Origin: Arcobacter venerupis | GTDB taxonomy: Bacteria > Campylobacterota > Campylobacteria > Campylobacterales > Arcobacteraceae | Length of the DNA: 64,000 nucleotides | Direction: 5' to 3' | NCBI RefSeq assembly: GCF_013201665.1 | Contig: NZ_CP053840.1 | Location: 1,364,001 to 1,428,000 of the forward strand | Part shown: positions 29,701-39,306 of the stretch, piece after piece | Numbering within the stretch: position 1 is the stretch's first letter | Layout of the letters: each line of letters opens with the position of its first letter | The notes under the pieces: generated by a model | What the model saw: the letters and a program-made list of their open reading frames with translations, nothing else | What the model was told of the DNA's origin: nothing | The model's database searches: none | Position numbers and translations under genes: made by a program

Positions 29701-30486
29701 ATGCAGGTTACTAAAAAAATATTTTTTATAATATTTTTCGTTTTAAATGCTTATTCAAATGAAAATATTCTTGATGAAATAAAATCAAATAATAAAATCA
29801 AAGTTTGCATTTGGCCTGAATATTATGGAATTTCATTTTTAGACCAAAGAACACAACAATTTTCAGGAATTGATAGTGATTTAGCGCAAGAATTAGCAAA
29901 AGATTTAAAAGTAAATTTAGAGTTTGTCCCTAGTTCATTTTCAACTTTAATTGATGATATAAACAATAACGCATGTAATATTGCAATGTTTGCAATAGCA
30001 GATACAGCCCAAAGAAAAGAAAAAATTAGATTTACAACAGCACATTTATCAAGTGATGTTTATGCAATTACTACAAAAAATAATAGAAGAATTCAAAATT
30101 GGGATGATTTAGATAAAAAAGGGAATATTATTGCCGTTGCAAAAGGTACTTATCATGAAACAATAATGAAAGATAAATTAGAAAATGCTCAACTTATTGT
30201 ACTTGATAAAATGCACAAAAGAGAAGATGAAGTTCAAGCAGGTCGTGCTGATGCTTTTATGACAGATTATCCTTTTGCAAAAAGAATGTTAACAAAAACT
30301 GATTGGGCAAAGTTAATAGAACCAAAAGAAACTTATTTTAAAACAGATTACGCATGGGCAATGAAATATGGTGATGATGAATTTTATAATAAAGTTGAAG
30401 AATTTATAAAAAATATTAAAGAAGATGGAAGACTTCTTGCTATTGCTAAAAAAAATGCTTTAGAACCAATTATTAAGTTAAAGTAG
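29701..30486 (+). CDS. Periplasmic solute-binding protein (SBP family 3)
   Basis: A 261-residue exported protein of the family that binds amino acids and related acids. It has a signal peptide with cleavage near NAYS-NE at about residue 20, the opening IKVCIWPEYYGISF, FSGIDSDLAQELAKDL, and the ligand-contact region RKEKIRFTTAH. No permease or ATPase gene is next to it. Instead a sensor kinase starts 13 bases after its stop, so it probably delivers ligand information to that kinase and does not feed a transporter (inference). Confidence 0.85.
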   Translation: MQVTKKIFFIIFFVLNAYSNENILDEIKSNNKIKVCIWPEYYGISFLDQRTQQFSGIDSDLAQELAKDLKVNLEFVPSSFSTLIDDINNNACNIAMFAIADTAQRKEKIRFTTAHLSSDVYAITTKNNRRIQNWDDLDKKGNIIAVAKGTYHETIMKDKLENAQLIVLDKMHKREDEVQAGRADAFMTDYPFAKRMLTKTDWAKLIEPKETYFKTDYAWAMKYGDDEFYNKVEEFIKNIKEDGRLLAIAKKNALEPIIKLK

Positions 30487-30499
30487 GAAAAAAGTTTTT

Positions 30500-32911
30500 A
30501 TGAAGTTTGTTGTTTTAAAAATATTATTCGCAAGTTTATTTATTACTTCTCTTGTGCTTACGGGAGTTTTTTTATCAATTTCAGTTTTAAAAGATGAAAC
30601 TATTAAAACTCATCTTAAATTAGTTCAATTATATTCTAGTATTTTTGTTGATAATTTAACAAAGAGTATAGATACTATGAATTATCTAACAGATAATTTA
30701 GTTGTATTTTTAGAAAATGAACAAAATAATGAGATTATTAATTCAAAATTATCCGAATTATTAAGAAATAATTTGGAAATTAGATCAATAAATATCTTAG
30801 ATGGAAATGATAAAGTTGTATATAGTTCTAATGAATTGAACAATAATCTTTCAATAAATTTAGATTCTTTTTATCCCTTGCCAAGTTACAATAACAATGT
30901 TTTAAGAGTTGGAAATACAAAAGAAGGAAGAGATTTTTATGATGAAAGAGATATTGAATATTCAAAAAATGATTTAGATATAAATTTTTTCCCAATTTTA
31001 AAAGAGTTAAAAGTATCTAATAAAAAAATAAAAGTATTAATTGCGGTAAATGGTGATTTTTTATTAAATAGATATAACAATTTTTTAAATATCGAACATT
31101 GTTATATTGATATTTTAAAAATTGATGGAACATTATTATCATCAAACGATTTTAGAGAACAACAAGATAAAAGTATGAGTAAAGATTTGTTAAATCTTAT
31201 AAAAGAAAAAATCTCTTATTCTGGTATTTTTGATTTTAAAGAAGAAAAAACAATTCTATCTTTTAATTCAACTACAAATTATCCTTTTGTTGTAATAGTT
31301 AGATTAAACTTTGACAAAACATTACAAACTTGGGAAAAGAAAAGTCAACCTCTTTTATTAACAATTTTTGCTTTATTGTTTTTATCAATTGTATTAGTTC
31401 TTTTTTGGTTATATACTTATAATAAAAAAGTAAATAAAGAATTTTCATTAAATAAGAAATTTAAAATTTTATTTGAACAAAGTAGCTTTTTTGCATTGAT
31501 AATAAACTCTAATGGAAAAATATTAGAAATAAATAATAGTTTTGAATTAGCTTTTTTTGATAAAAATCTTCATAATAAAAATATTTGGGAATATTCTTGT
31601 TGGCAAGAAAAAGAAAAATTATGGCTAGAGAATATAATAAAAAATTATTCTAAAAATAAAAAAATACAACGGGAATTAAATATTTTAGGATTAGATGGAA
31701 AACAAAGAGTATTAGAAATAGTTATTTCATCTTTTGAAATAGATGAACATATAGAATATGTAATGATTGCTTTAGATATAACTTTAAAAAAACAAAGAGA
31801 AAAAGAGCTAAAAAATGCTCATATTGTTTTTGCAAATGCTCATGATGGAATTGTTGTAACAGATGAAAACATAAATATTGTAAATGTAAATAAAGCCTTT
31901 GAAGAAAATACAGGTTACTCTTTAAAAGAAGTTTTAGGTAAAAATCCAAGAATTCTAAAATCAGGAATTCAAGATAATGATTTTTATAAAAATATGTGGA
32001 CTCAACTAAATGAAACAGGTTATTGGGAAGGTGAAATTACAAATAAAAATAAAAATGAAGAGTTTTACATAGAAAGAATAAAAATAAATGCTGTTTATAA
32101 TGAAGAACAAAAATTAACAAATTATATTGCAGTTTTTTCTGATATTACTTTACAAAAAGAGCAAGAGAAACTTCTACACGAAAAAGAAAAACTTCTTTTT
32201 CAACAATCAAAACTCTCTGCAATGGGAGAAATGATAGGAAATATTGCTCATCAATGGAGACAACCTTTAAGTGTAATTAGTTCTTCAACTAGTGCTATAA
32301 AACTATATGAGCAAGAAGGAATATATTCAAAAGAAGAAATTATTGAGTTTATTGATGTGATTTTAAATTCAACAAAATACTTATCAAATACTATTGATGA
32401 TTTTAGAAATTTTTATAAAGAAGATTCTGAAAAAATTGATTTTGATGTTGAATTAGCTATTAATAACAGTTTAAATTTGATAAAAACTGAACTGGTAAAA
32501 CAAAATATAAAAGTAATTTTCATAAATGAAGAAAGTTTTAATATATGTGGTATTCGAAATCAATTTTTACAAGTTATGATAAATATTTTAATAAATGCAA
32601 AAGATGCCTTTTTAGATAAAGATATTATAAATAAAGCAATATTTATTGATTTTTATCAAGATAGCCAGAATAATATCATAGAAATATATGACAATGCAGG
32701 TGGAATTGATGAAAAGGTTATTGAACATATATTTGAGCCATATTTTACAACTAAACATAAATCTTTAGGTACAGGAATTGGTTTATATATGAGTGAAGAG
32801 ATTATTACAAAACAATTAAAAGGTGAAATTATCGTTTCAAATAAGGAATTTACATATAAATATGAAAAGTGTAAAGGGGCAGAATTTAAAATTATCATTA
32901 AAAAAATATAG
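30500..32911 (+). CDS. Large membrane sensor histidine kinase with two PAS domains
   Basis: An 803-residue inner-membrane kinase. A membrane helix at about 7-28 and a second at about 288-310 enclose a 260-residue periplasmic sensor domain. Two PAS domains follow (about 320-430 and 438-555), then the dimerisation helix with the phospho-acceptor H584 in IAHQWRQPL, and an HATPase domain with NILINAKDAF, DNAGGID and GTGIGLYM. There is no receiver domain and no response regulator gene nearby. It is preceded by its likely periplasmic partner and followed by a lactate permease gene, which may be its target. Confidence 0.9.
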   Translation: MKFVVLKILFASLFITSLVLTGVFLSISVLKDETIKTHLKLVQLYSSIFVDNLTKSIDTMNYLTDNLVVFLENEQNNEIINSKLSELLRNNLEIRSINILDGNDKVVYSSNELNNNLSINLDSFYPLPSYNNNVLRVGNTKEGRDFYDERDIEYSKNDLDINFFPILKELKVSNKKIKVLIAVNGDFLLNRYNNFLNIEHCYIDILKIDGTLLSSNDFREQQDKSMSKDLLNLIKEKISYSGIFDFKEEKTILSFNSTTNYPFVVIVRLNFDKTLQTWEKKSQPLLLTIFALLFLSIVLVLFWLYTYNKKVNKEFSLNKKFKILFEQSSFFALIINSNGKILEINNSFELAFFDKNLHNKNIWEYSCWQEKEKLWLENIIKNYSKNKKIQRELNILGLDGKQRVLEIVISSFEIDEHIEYVMIALDITLKKQREKELKNAHIVFANAHDGIVVTDENINIVNVNKAFEENTGYSLKEVLGKNPRILKSGIQDNDFYKNMWTQLNETGYWEGEITNKNKNEEFYIERIKINAVYNEEQKLTNYIAVFSDITLQKEQEKLLHEKEKLLFQQSKLSAMGEMIGNIAHQWRQPLSVISSSTSAIKLYEQEGIYSKEEIIEFIDVILNSTKYLSNTIDDFRNFYKEDSEKIDFDVELAINNSLNLIKTELVKQNIKVIFINEESFNICGIRNQFLQVMINILINAKDAFLDKDIINKAIFIDFYQDSQNNIIEIYDNAGGIDEKVIEHIFEPYFTTKHKSLGTGIGLYMSEEIITKQLKGEIIVSNKEFTYKYEKCKGAEFKIIIKKI

Positions 32912-33038
32912 GAATTGTGTTACAAATATTATCATTTCGTATATATTTTATTGCTATTTTATTGTAATGATTTTTTTATCATAAAAATATCATATGGGAT
33001 AACTATTCTTCTTGTAATTTTTTATAGGAGGAAATTAA

Positions 33039-34730
33039 ATGGGTTTAGGTCTTCAAGCATTTTTTGCTGTATTGCCAATACTTCTTGCTGGTATTTTACT
33101 AGTAGGTCTTAGAGTTTCAGCAAAAAAAGCAATGCCATTAGTTTACATATCAGCGGTTGCTATTGCATACGTAGTTTGGGAAGTTTCATTTAGTAGAGTT
33201 TTAGCTTCTACGATTGAGGGTGTATTAATTACAGTTTCAGTTTTATGGATTATTTTTGGAGCTATCTTGCTTCTAAATACACTTAAACATTCAGGTGCAA
33301 TTGTTGTAATTAGAGAAGGATTTAATAATATTAGTCCAGATAGAAGAATTCAAGCAATTATTGTAGCTTGGTTATTTGGATGTTTTATTGAAGGTGCTTC
33401 AGGATTTGGAACGCCAGCTGCAATAGCTGCTCCTTTACTTGTTGCAATTGGTTTCCCTGCAATGGCTGCTGTTATGTTAGGAATGATGGTACAAAGTACA
33501 CCTGTTTCTTTTGGAGCGGTTGGAACTCCAATTTTAATTGGAGTAAATAAAGGTTTAGATTCAGCAGGTATTGGTGCAACTTTACAAAATTTAGGTTCAT
33601 CTTGGGATACTTATTTACAAATAATTACTTCTGAAGTTGCTATTACTCATGCAATTACTGGAACATTGATTCCTTTATTTATGTGTGTTATGCTTACTAG
33701 ATTTTTTGGTGAAAACAAATCTTGGAGTGAAGGTTTAGCAATTATTCCTTTTGCTATTTTTGGAGGAATTGCGTTTACTATTCCTTATGCACTAACTGGT
33801 ATATTCTTAGGTGCTGAATTCCCATCTTTAATTGGATCTTTAGTTGGTCTTGCTGTTGTTATAACTGCTGCTAAAAAAGGATTTTTAGTTCCTAAAAAAA
33901 CTTGGGATTTTGCTCCAGTGGAAAAATGGCCATCTTCTTGGATGTCAAAATTTGAGATGAAATTTGATGCAATGACTTCAAAAATTCCAATGTCTTTAAC
34001 AAAAGCTTGGATTCCATATATTTTAGTTGCAATTGTTTTAGTAATCACAAGAGTTAGTCCAGATGTGAAAAAATTCATATCTTCATTTTCATTCTCTTAC
34101 AAAAATATTTTAGGAGAAGGGCTTAACTTTACTATGGCACCTTTATATTTACCAGGTGGGATTTTAGTATTTGTAGTACTTATTACTTATTTCTTACATA
34201 AAATGGAATTTAAAGAGATAAAAGAGGCTATTGGTGAATCTTCAAAAGTTATGATTGGTGCTGGATTTGTATTAATGTTTACAGTTCCACTTGTTAGGAT
34301 TTTAATTAATTCAGGTGTAAATGCTTCTGGATTTGATTCTATGCCAATTGCAATGGCAAACTTTGTTGCTCACTCAGTTGGAGATATTTATCCATTTTTT
34401 GCCCCAATGGTTGGAGCTTTAGGTGCATTTATTGCTGGAAGTAATACTGTTTCAAATATGATGTTATCACAATTCCAATTTGGTGTTGCAGATGCTCTTG
34501 GTATTTCAACAGCATTTATGGTAGCTCTTCAAGCCGTTGGTGCTGCTGCTGGTAATATGATTGCAATTCATAATGTTGTTGCAGCTAGTGCCACTGTTGG
34601 ATTACTTGATCAAGAAGGTGAAACTTTAAGAAAAACTGTAATTCCAACTATTTATTATTGTGTTGTTGCAGGAATCATTGGTCTTATTGGTATGTATGTT
34701 TTAGGACTTGCAGATCCATTAATGAAATAA
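33039..34730 (+). CDS. lctP: L-lactate permease (LctP family)
   Basis: A 563-residue inner-membrane transporter with about 13 hydrophobic helices that imports lactate (or glycolate) with protons. The family pattern GASGFGTPAAIAAPLLVAIG, TPVSFGAVGTPILIG, and the C-terminal AGSNTVSNMMLSQFQ are all present. A strong AGGAGG ribosome binding site precedes the ATG. The 127 bases before it can hold its own promoter. A perfect terminator follows. No lactate dehydrogenase genes (lldEFG, dld) are adjacent. Confidence 0.93.
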   Translation: MGLGLQAFFAVLPILLAGILLVGLRVSAKKAMPLVYISAVAIAYVVWEVSFSRVLASTIEGVLITVSVLWIIFGAILLLNTLKHSGAIVVIREGFNNISPDRRIQAIIVAWLFGCFIEGASGFGTPAAIAAPLLVAIGFPAMAAVMLGMMVQSTPVSFGAVGTPILIGVNKGLDSAGIGATLQNLGSSWDTYLQIITSEVAITHAITGTLIPLFMCVMLTRFFGENKSWSEGLAIIPFAIFGGIAFTIPYALTGIFLGAEFPSLIGSLVGLAVVITAAKKGFLVPKKTWDFAPVEKWPSSWMSKFEMKFDAMTSKIPMSLTKAWIPYILVAIVLVITRVSPDVKKFISSFSFSYKNILGEGLNFTMAPLYLPGGILVFVVLITYFLHKMEFKEIKEAIGESSKVMIGAGFVLMFTVPLVRILINSGVNASGFDSMPIAMANFVAHSVGDIYPFFAPMVGALGAFIAGSNTVSNMMLSQFQFGVADALGISTAFMVALQAVGAAAGNMIAIHNVVAASATVGLLDQEGETLRKTVIPTIYYCVVAGIIGLIGMYVLGLADPLMK

Positions 34731-34732
34731 AT

Positions 34733-34766
34733 AAAAAAGGAAGATTTTATAATCTTCCTTTTTTTA
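34733..34766. terminator. Bidirectional terminator between lctP and the DsbA-like gene
   Basis: AAAAAA-GGAAGATT-ttat-AATCTTCC-TTTTTTT is a perfect stem with A and T runs on both sides, placed between convergent genes. Confidence 0.9.
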
Positions 34767-35390
34767 TTAAGAATGGCTATTTTTAACTATATTATTTATC
34801 TGATTTAACATAGATTCATAATCATTATATTTTATATTTATAGGGTATAACTCTTTTTCAGATTTTAAAATCAATGATGGAAAACTTCTTACATTTAGTG
34901 AACGTCTAAAATTTAACTCATTTTGTAAATCTTCTTCTATTTTTTGTGATTTTAAATCTTCTTCAAACTTTTTTTCATCCATTCCAATATTTTTTGCCAA
35001 TTCAATAAGCGTTGAAGCATCACTTGGATTTAAGGCTTTTTGATAATAAGCTTCTTGAATAGCTTCTATCATCTCATCCTCTTTATCTTCATCTCTTGCT
35101 AAAATGGTAGCTTGACAAGCTAGATAAGTTGAACGTCTAGGTTTACACTCTTTCCAAAAATCATGGTTAAATTTTGTTCCAACAACATCTTCAATTTCAT
35201 ACCAAATAGCTTCAATTTTTTCTTGCATCTCTTTTGGCATAATTTCATCGCTATGTTTTGCTAAACCTCCAACCACATGAACTAATTTTATATTATCAGC
35301 TAAATATTTTCTAAGTTCATCTAAAGTTGGTTTAAAAGCATAACACCATGAACACATTGGGTCATGAACATGATATAAACTGTAAATCAT
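34767..35390 (-). CDS. DsbA-family thioredoxin-fold protein (FrnE/COG3531-like)
   Basis: A 207-residue protein with the active site CSWC at about residues 13-16 in HDPMCSWCYAFKPTL, followed by an all-helical insert and the cis-proline segment VRSFPSLIL. No signal peptide is present, so it is probably cytoplasmic, as are FrnE-like disulphide oxidoreductases. The substrate is unknown. It is a single-gene unit divergent from the small J-protein gene. Confidence 0.86.
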   Translation of the reverse strand: MIYSLYHVHDPMCSWCYAFKPTLDELRKYLADNIKLVHVVGGLAKHSDEIMPKEMQEKIEAIWYEIEDVVGTKFNHDFWKECKPRRSTYLACQATILARDEDKEDEMIEAIQEAYYQKALNPSDASTLIELAKNIGMDEKKFEEDLKSQKIEEDLQNELNFRRSLNVRSFPSLILKSEKELYPINIKYNDYESMLNQINNIVKNSHS

Positions 35391-35509
35391 AAATTTCCTT
35401 TTAAAGTAGATTAATATTTTTATTTAGACTAACATTATTGCAATAAAATACTTCTAAATTGAAATTAAATATTTTTGTGTACAATATAGAAGATATTAAA
35501 AGGATTTTT

Positions 35510-35776
35510 ATGGAATATGAAGAGTTTGAAAAAGCTGTTGATATGTTTGGAATATTAACAAGGGTTTCAAGAAAAGATTTAAAAAAGAAGTATTTAAAAC
35601 TATCAAAAATATACCATCCAGATATGGAAACTGGAAGTGAAGAAAAGTTTTTGGAATTGAAAAAAAATTATGATTTATTATGTGCATACATGGATTCATA
35701 CTACTTTTCATTTGATAAAGATGAGTTTAAACATCAGTTTCCTTCATTTACAAATTATAAAAACTGGAATAAATAG
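35510..35776 (+). CDS. Small cytoplasmic J-domain protein
   Basis: An 88-residue protein formed almost wholly of a J domain: FEKAVDMFGI, KDLKKKYLKLSKIYHPD with the essential HPD, then KFLELKKNYDLL. The open frame extends upstream to 35459, but AAAAGGA before the ATG at 35510 favours that start. It has no zinc-finger or substrate domain, so it would act as a simple DnaK recruiter or have a specialised client. It is nine bases ahead of the ADP-ribosylglycohydrolase-like gene and may be co-transcribed with it. Confidence 0.8.
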   Translation: MEYEEFEKAVDMFGILTRVSRKDLKKKYLKLSKIYHPDMETGSEEKFLELKKNYDLLCAYMDSYYFSFDKDEFKHQFPSFTNYKNWNK

Positions 35777-35785
35777 GAGATTAAA

Positions 35786-36640
35786 ATGTTCGAAGAAAAA
35801 ATAAAAGATTTAGTTACAAGTGCCTTAGTTGTTGATTCATATTGTTTGGGAACTCATTGGGTTTATGATGAGCAACAATTAATTAATAATTCAATTGATT
35901 GGAATGGTTTAAATGCACCATTAGCTATGTGGCATAAGGGAAAAACAGCAGGTGATTTTACTCACTATGGTGACCAAACTTTATGGTTATATGAATTTTT
36001 AAAAGATAAAGATAATTTTGATGAAGAAGCTTTTAAAGATTTTTGGTTTGAAAAAATGCAAACTTATACAGGTTATGTGGATGGAGCTTCAAGAAATACA
36101 ATTGAAAATATCAAAAATAAAATAGAACCATCAGGTTCAACTTCTACAGATTTATCAATTGTTGGAAGAATTGCTCCACTTTTAAAAGTTTCAAAAACAA
36201 AAGAAAAGTTTTATAAAAATGTAGAAAAGTTTGTAAATATCACTCATAATAGCCAATTAGCAAAAGAGTGTGCTGATTTTTTTGCAAAATTATTGATTTT
36301 AGTTTTAGAAAAAAATGATATAAAAGAATCAATTTTAAAATTAAAAGATGAGTGTAATGAACATTTTCAAGATATGCTAGAAAAAGCTCTAAATTCAAAA
36401 GATGAAGATAGTTTTAAAGCTATTAGAGATTTTGGACCAGCTTGTGGTATAAATGATGGTTTTAGTGGAGTTATTCATCTTTTAGTAAAATATGATAATC
36501 TAAAACAGATGTTAATTGCAAACTCAAAAGCTGGTGGAGACACGAGTGCACGAGCAATGATTGCAACTATAATATTTATGGCAAACAATGAAATAGGGCA
36601 ATTACCAAAAGAGTGGATGAATATAAACGCAAAAATTTAG
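35786..36640 (+). CDS. ADP-ribosylglycohydrolase-like protein (divergent subfamily)
   Basis: A 284-residue cytoplasmic helical protein of the DraG/ADP-ribosylglycohydrolase family. The N-terminal metal motif, usually DDT, reads HYGDQT near residue 53, and the C-terminal GGDTDT reads GGDTSARA near 252. Both changes occur together in a recognisable subfamily, so this is unlikely to be simple decay, but the metal site and substrate probably differ. Family members remove ADP-ribose from proteins or small molecules. The next gene begins just after its stop, at 36652. Confidence 0.78.
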   Translation: MFEEKIKDLVTSALVVDSYCLGTHWVYDEQQLINNSIDWNGLNAPLAMWHKGKTAGDFTHYGDQTLWLYEFLKDKDNFDEEAFKDFWFEKMQTYTGYVDGASRNTIENIKNKIEPSGSTSTDLSIVGRIAPLLKVSKTKEKFYKNVEKFVNITHNSQLAKECADFFAKLLILVLEKNDIKESILKLKDECNEHFQDMLEKALNSKDEDSFKAIRDFGPACGINDGFSGVIHLLVKYDNLKQMLIANSKAGGDTSARAMIATIIFMANNEIGQLPKEWMNINAKI

Positions 36641-36651
36641 AAGGAGTATTT

Positions 36652-37068
36652 ATGAAAAAAACTTTAGTAAATTTTTTTTCAGATAAGTTATATATAGAGT
36701 TATCAATTACCTCAGTACTATTTCTGATTGCACTTGCTATGGATAAACTTATGGATTTTATTATTTATATGCTTTATTTTGTGATTTTTCTAGAAATTGT
36801 ACGAGCTGTTGTAAATTATGTCAGAGAGCAGCGTGTTACTATGACATTACTTGTTGATGCTTTTATTATTTTAGCTTTAAGAGAGTTTATTGTAAATGTT
36901 GTAAAAGTAAATAAAGAAGATTTAGGTAGTCTCGAAGCAATATTTTCAAGCCCTATAAATTTTAACCTTTTAATTTTATCAGGGGTTATAATATTTTTAT
37001 TACTTGTGAGATATTTATCAATTATTACATCTCAAAAAAATGTACTAAAAAACATAGAAGAAGATTAA
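36652..37068 (+). CDS. PsiE-like small integral membrane protein
   Basis: A 138-residue inner-membrane protein with about four hydrophobic helices and the PsiE-family pattern (FLEIVRAVVNYVRE, DAFIILALREFIVNV). PsiE is phosphate-starvation induced in E. coli but its function is not known. AAGGAG lies seven bases before the ATG at 36652; an in-frame extension to 36613 would overlap the previous gene and has no ribosome binding site. It is 19 bases ahead of the nagZ-like gene. Confidence 0.78.
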   Translation: MKKTLVNFFSDKLYIELSITSVLFLIALAMDKLMDFIIYMLYFVIFLEIVRAVVNYVREQRVTMTLLVDAFIILALREFIVNVVKVNKEDLGSLEAIFSSPINFNLLILSGVIIFLLLVRYLSIITSQKNVLKNIEED

Positions 37069-37087
37069 ATCAAAAGAAAGAGTGTAT

Positions 37088-38185
37088 ATGCAGAAAATTT
37101 TAGTTGTAGCCTTTTTACTATTTTCACTAGTTAATAATTTATTAGCAAATGAAGGTTATACAAAACAAGAGATTGAAAGAATGATTTCAAAAATGGTGAT
37201 TTTAGGTTTTAATGGTGAAAGTGTAAATCAAAATGATGAAATTTATAAAAACATAAAAGCAGGTTTAGGTGGAGTTATCTTATTTGATAAAGATCCAAAT
37301 GATAAGAAAAAAGTAAAAAATGTAAGAAGTAAAGAGCAGTTAAAAAAATTAACTTCTTCATTACAAACTATTTCAAAACAAAAACTTTTAATTTCAATTG
37401 ACCAAGAGGGTGGAATAGTTCAAAGATTAAAAAGTGAAGATGGTTTTGTAAATACGCCAAAAGCTATTGATGTGGCTTCAAAAGGTGAAGATTTTGCTAA
37501 ACAAACATATAAATTATTAGCAAAAGATTTAAGCGAATCAGGTATAAATGCAGATTTTGCACCAGTTGTAGATTTAGCAATAAATAAACAAAATAAAGTA
37601 ATTGTAACACGAGGAAGATCATTTGGTGAATCATCAAAAGAGGTTATAAAATACTCTTCTATATTTGTAGATGAACTAAAAAAACAACATGTTATTTCTG
37701 TTTTAAAACATTTCCCAGGACATGGATCATCTTTGGCTGATTCACACTTAGGTTTTGTGGATATTACAAATACTTGGAATGAAAAAGAGTTAGAGCCATA
37801 TAAATATTTTATTAAAAATAATAAAGTTGATATGATAATGACAGCTCATGTTTACAATAAAAATTTAGATGAAGAGTATCCAGCAACTCTATCTTATGAA
37901 ATTAATACAAAATTATTAAGAGATAAGTTAGGTTTTAATGGAGTTTTAGTAAGTGATGATTTACAAATGTATGCTATTTCAAAACATTATGATTTAAAAC
38001 AGACTTTAACTTTGGCTATAAATTCAGGTGTAAGTATGCTTTTATACGCAAATCAATTAGCAAAACCTATTACATTAAAACAAATAGTTGATACAGCTTA
38101 TTCATTGGTTTTAAGTGAAGAAATTTCTTTAGAACAAATCGTAAAAGCAAACGAGAGAATTGATAAAATGATGAGTAAATATTAA
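37088..38185 (+). CDS. nagZ: Exported beta-N-acetylhexosaminidase (NagZ-like, glycoside hydrolase family 3)
   Basis: A 365-residue hydrolase that removes N-acetylglucosamine from muropeptides. Family motifs are DQEGGIVQRL, the catalytic KHFPGHG with the acid/base histidine, MTAHV, and the nucleophile aspartate in LVSDDLQM. Unlike the cytoplasmic E. coli enzyme it begins with a signal peptide (hydrophobic LVVAFLLFSLVNNLLA, cleavage near residue 21), which points to the periplasm. I chose the ATG at 37088; a GTG at 37082 is in frame. A terminator shared with the convergent gene follows. Confidence 0.87.
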   Translation: MQKILVVAFLLFSLVNNLLANEGYTKQEIERMISKMVILGFNGESVNQNDEIYKNIKAGLGGVILFDKDPNDKKKVKNVRSKEQLKKLTSSLQTISKQKLLISIDQEGGIVQRLKSEDGFVNTPKAIDVASKGEDFAKQTYKLLAKDLSESGINADFAPVVDLAINKQNKVIVTRGRSFGESSKEVIKYSSIFVDELKKQHVISVLKHFPGHGSSLADSHLGFVDITNTWNEKELEPYKYFIKNNKVDMIMTAHVYNKNLDEEYPATLSYEINTKLLRDKLGFNGVLVSDDLQMYAISKHYDLKQTLTLAINSGVSMLLYANQLAKPITLKQIVDTAYSLVLSEEISLEQIVKANERIDKMMSKY

Positions 38186-38201
38186 TCAATTCTAAATTAA
38201 A

Positions 38202-38228
38202 AAAGAGGTTTTAATTTAAAACCTCTTT
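38202..38228. terminator. Bidirectional terminator between nagZ-like and AI-2E-family genes
   Basis: AAAGAGGTTTTAA-t-TTAAAACCTCTTT is a perfect 13-bp inverted repeat between convergent genes and overlaps the 3' end of the minus-strand gene. Confidence 0.8.
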
Positions 38229-39263
38229 ACTTTTATCTCTTTTTCTTGATAAATCTGACATCAAAATCCCAATCCAATGACTACTTGTATTTGAATCGAA
38301 GGCAATTTTTAAAGTCATAGTAATTGGAACTGCTAAAAACATTCCAACAATTCCTAGAATATAACCCCAAAAAATTAGTGAAAAGAAAATAACTAATGGA
38401 GAAAGTCCTAACTCTTTTCCCATAAGTTTTGGTTCTAAAATATTACTTATTGAGATATTTATTACAACATATAAAACTATAACCCAAATAGTTGCACTTA
38501 AAGGCAAATTCATTAAAGCTAATAAAATTGCAGGAATAGACGCAATAATAGATCCAACAACAGGAACAAAGTTAAATAACATTGCAATTACTCCCCATAA
38601 TATTGGATAATCAACTCCAAAAAATGATAAAACAATAGCTATTATGAATCCTGTTAAAAAACTTGTAAAAGATTTAACTACAAAATATCTTTGGATATTG
38701 TATGAAAATAGATTGAAGTGTTCTAGTTTTCTAGCATTATTTCTAAAAATTACTTTTAATTTTGTTTGAAAAGATTTTGATTCAGCAAGGATAAAAGCTA
38801 CTCCAATAATTACAAGTAAAAACTTAGATAAAAAGGTACCGATACTTCCTATAATATTTGTTGTATAACCAAAAAATGAGCTAAAACTTAGTGTATTTAA
38901 TATTTTTTGTTTATCAATTTCAAAACCTGATACTTGGGCAAAATGTATTGAATTTATAATAAGATTTTTAAATTTTTCTTCATATGCAGGTAAATTTTCT
39001 ACAAAATCATTTAAAGATATATTTATCACATAGGCAAACATGAAACTTATAAAAACCACAATTAATAATATTAGAAAATAAGAAATAATTCTTGGAATAT
39101 TCTTTTTTTCTAAAACATTAAGAAGTGTTGAGAATATCGAAGATATAAAAATTGCTAAAAAAAGTATTACTACTACTTCACTTGCCATTTTTATTCCAGC
39201 TATTATTACAATAAAACTTGCAAAATAGAAGAAATAATTTTTTAAATTGAATGAATCTATCAA
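38211..39263 (-). CDS. AI-2E/PerM-family membrane transporter
   Basis: A 350-residue inner-membrane protein with about seven to eight helices. The conserved C-terminal region is recognisable: FGVDYPILWGVIAMLFNFVP, GSIIASIPA, then ISNILEPKLMGKELGLSPLVI. The family includes autoinducer-2 exporters and sodium/proton antiporters, so the substrate cannot be assigned. It lies 43 bases downstream of the ABC exporter on the same strand and may be the last gene of that unit. Confidence 0.85.
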   Translation of the reverse strand: MIDSFNLKNYFFYFASFIVIIAGIKMASEVVVILFLAIFISSIFSTLLNVLEKKNIPRIISYFLILLIVVFISFMFAYVINISLNDFVENLPAYEEKFKNLIINSIHFAQVSGFEIDKQKILNTLSFSSFFGYTTNIIGSIGTFLSKFLLVIIGVAFILAESKSFQTKLKVIFRNNARKLEHFNLFSYNIQRYFVVKSFTSFLTGFIIAIVLSFFGVDYPILWGVIAMLFNFVPVVGSIIASIPAILLALMNLPLSATIWVIVLYVVINISISNILEPKLMGKELGLSPLVIFFSLIFWGYILGIVGMFLAVPITMTLKIAFDSNTSSHWIGILMSDLSRKRDKSKEVLN

Positions 39264-39306
39264 AATAATCCTTTAAAATTTTTATTTTAATTATAGTTAA
39301 AAAAAG

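Noticed and set aside
36613-36651. Upstream extension of the PsiE-like gene
   Set aside because: It overlaps the previous gene without a ribosome binding site, whereas the ATG at 36652 has AAGGAG at the right distance.
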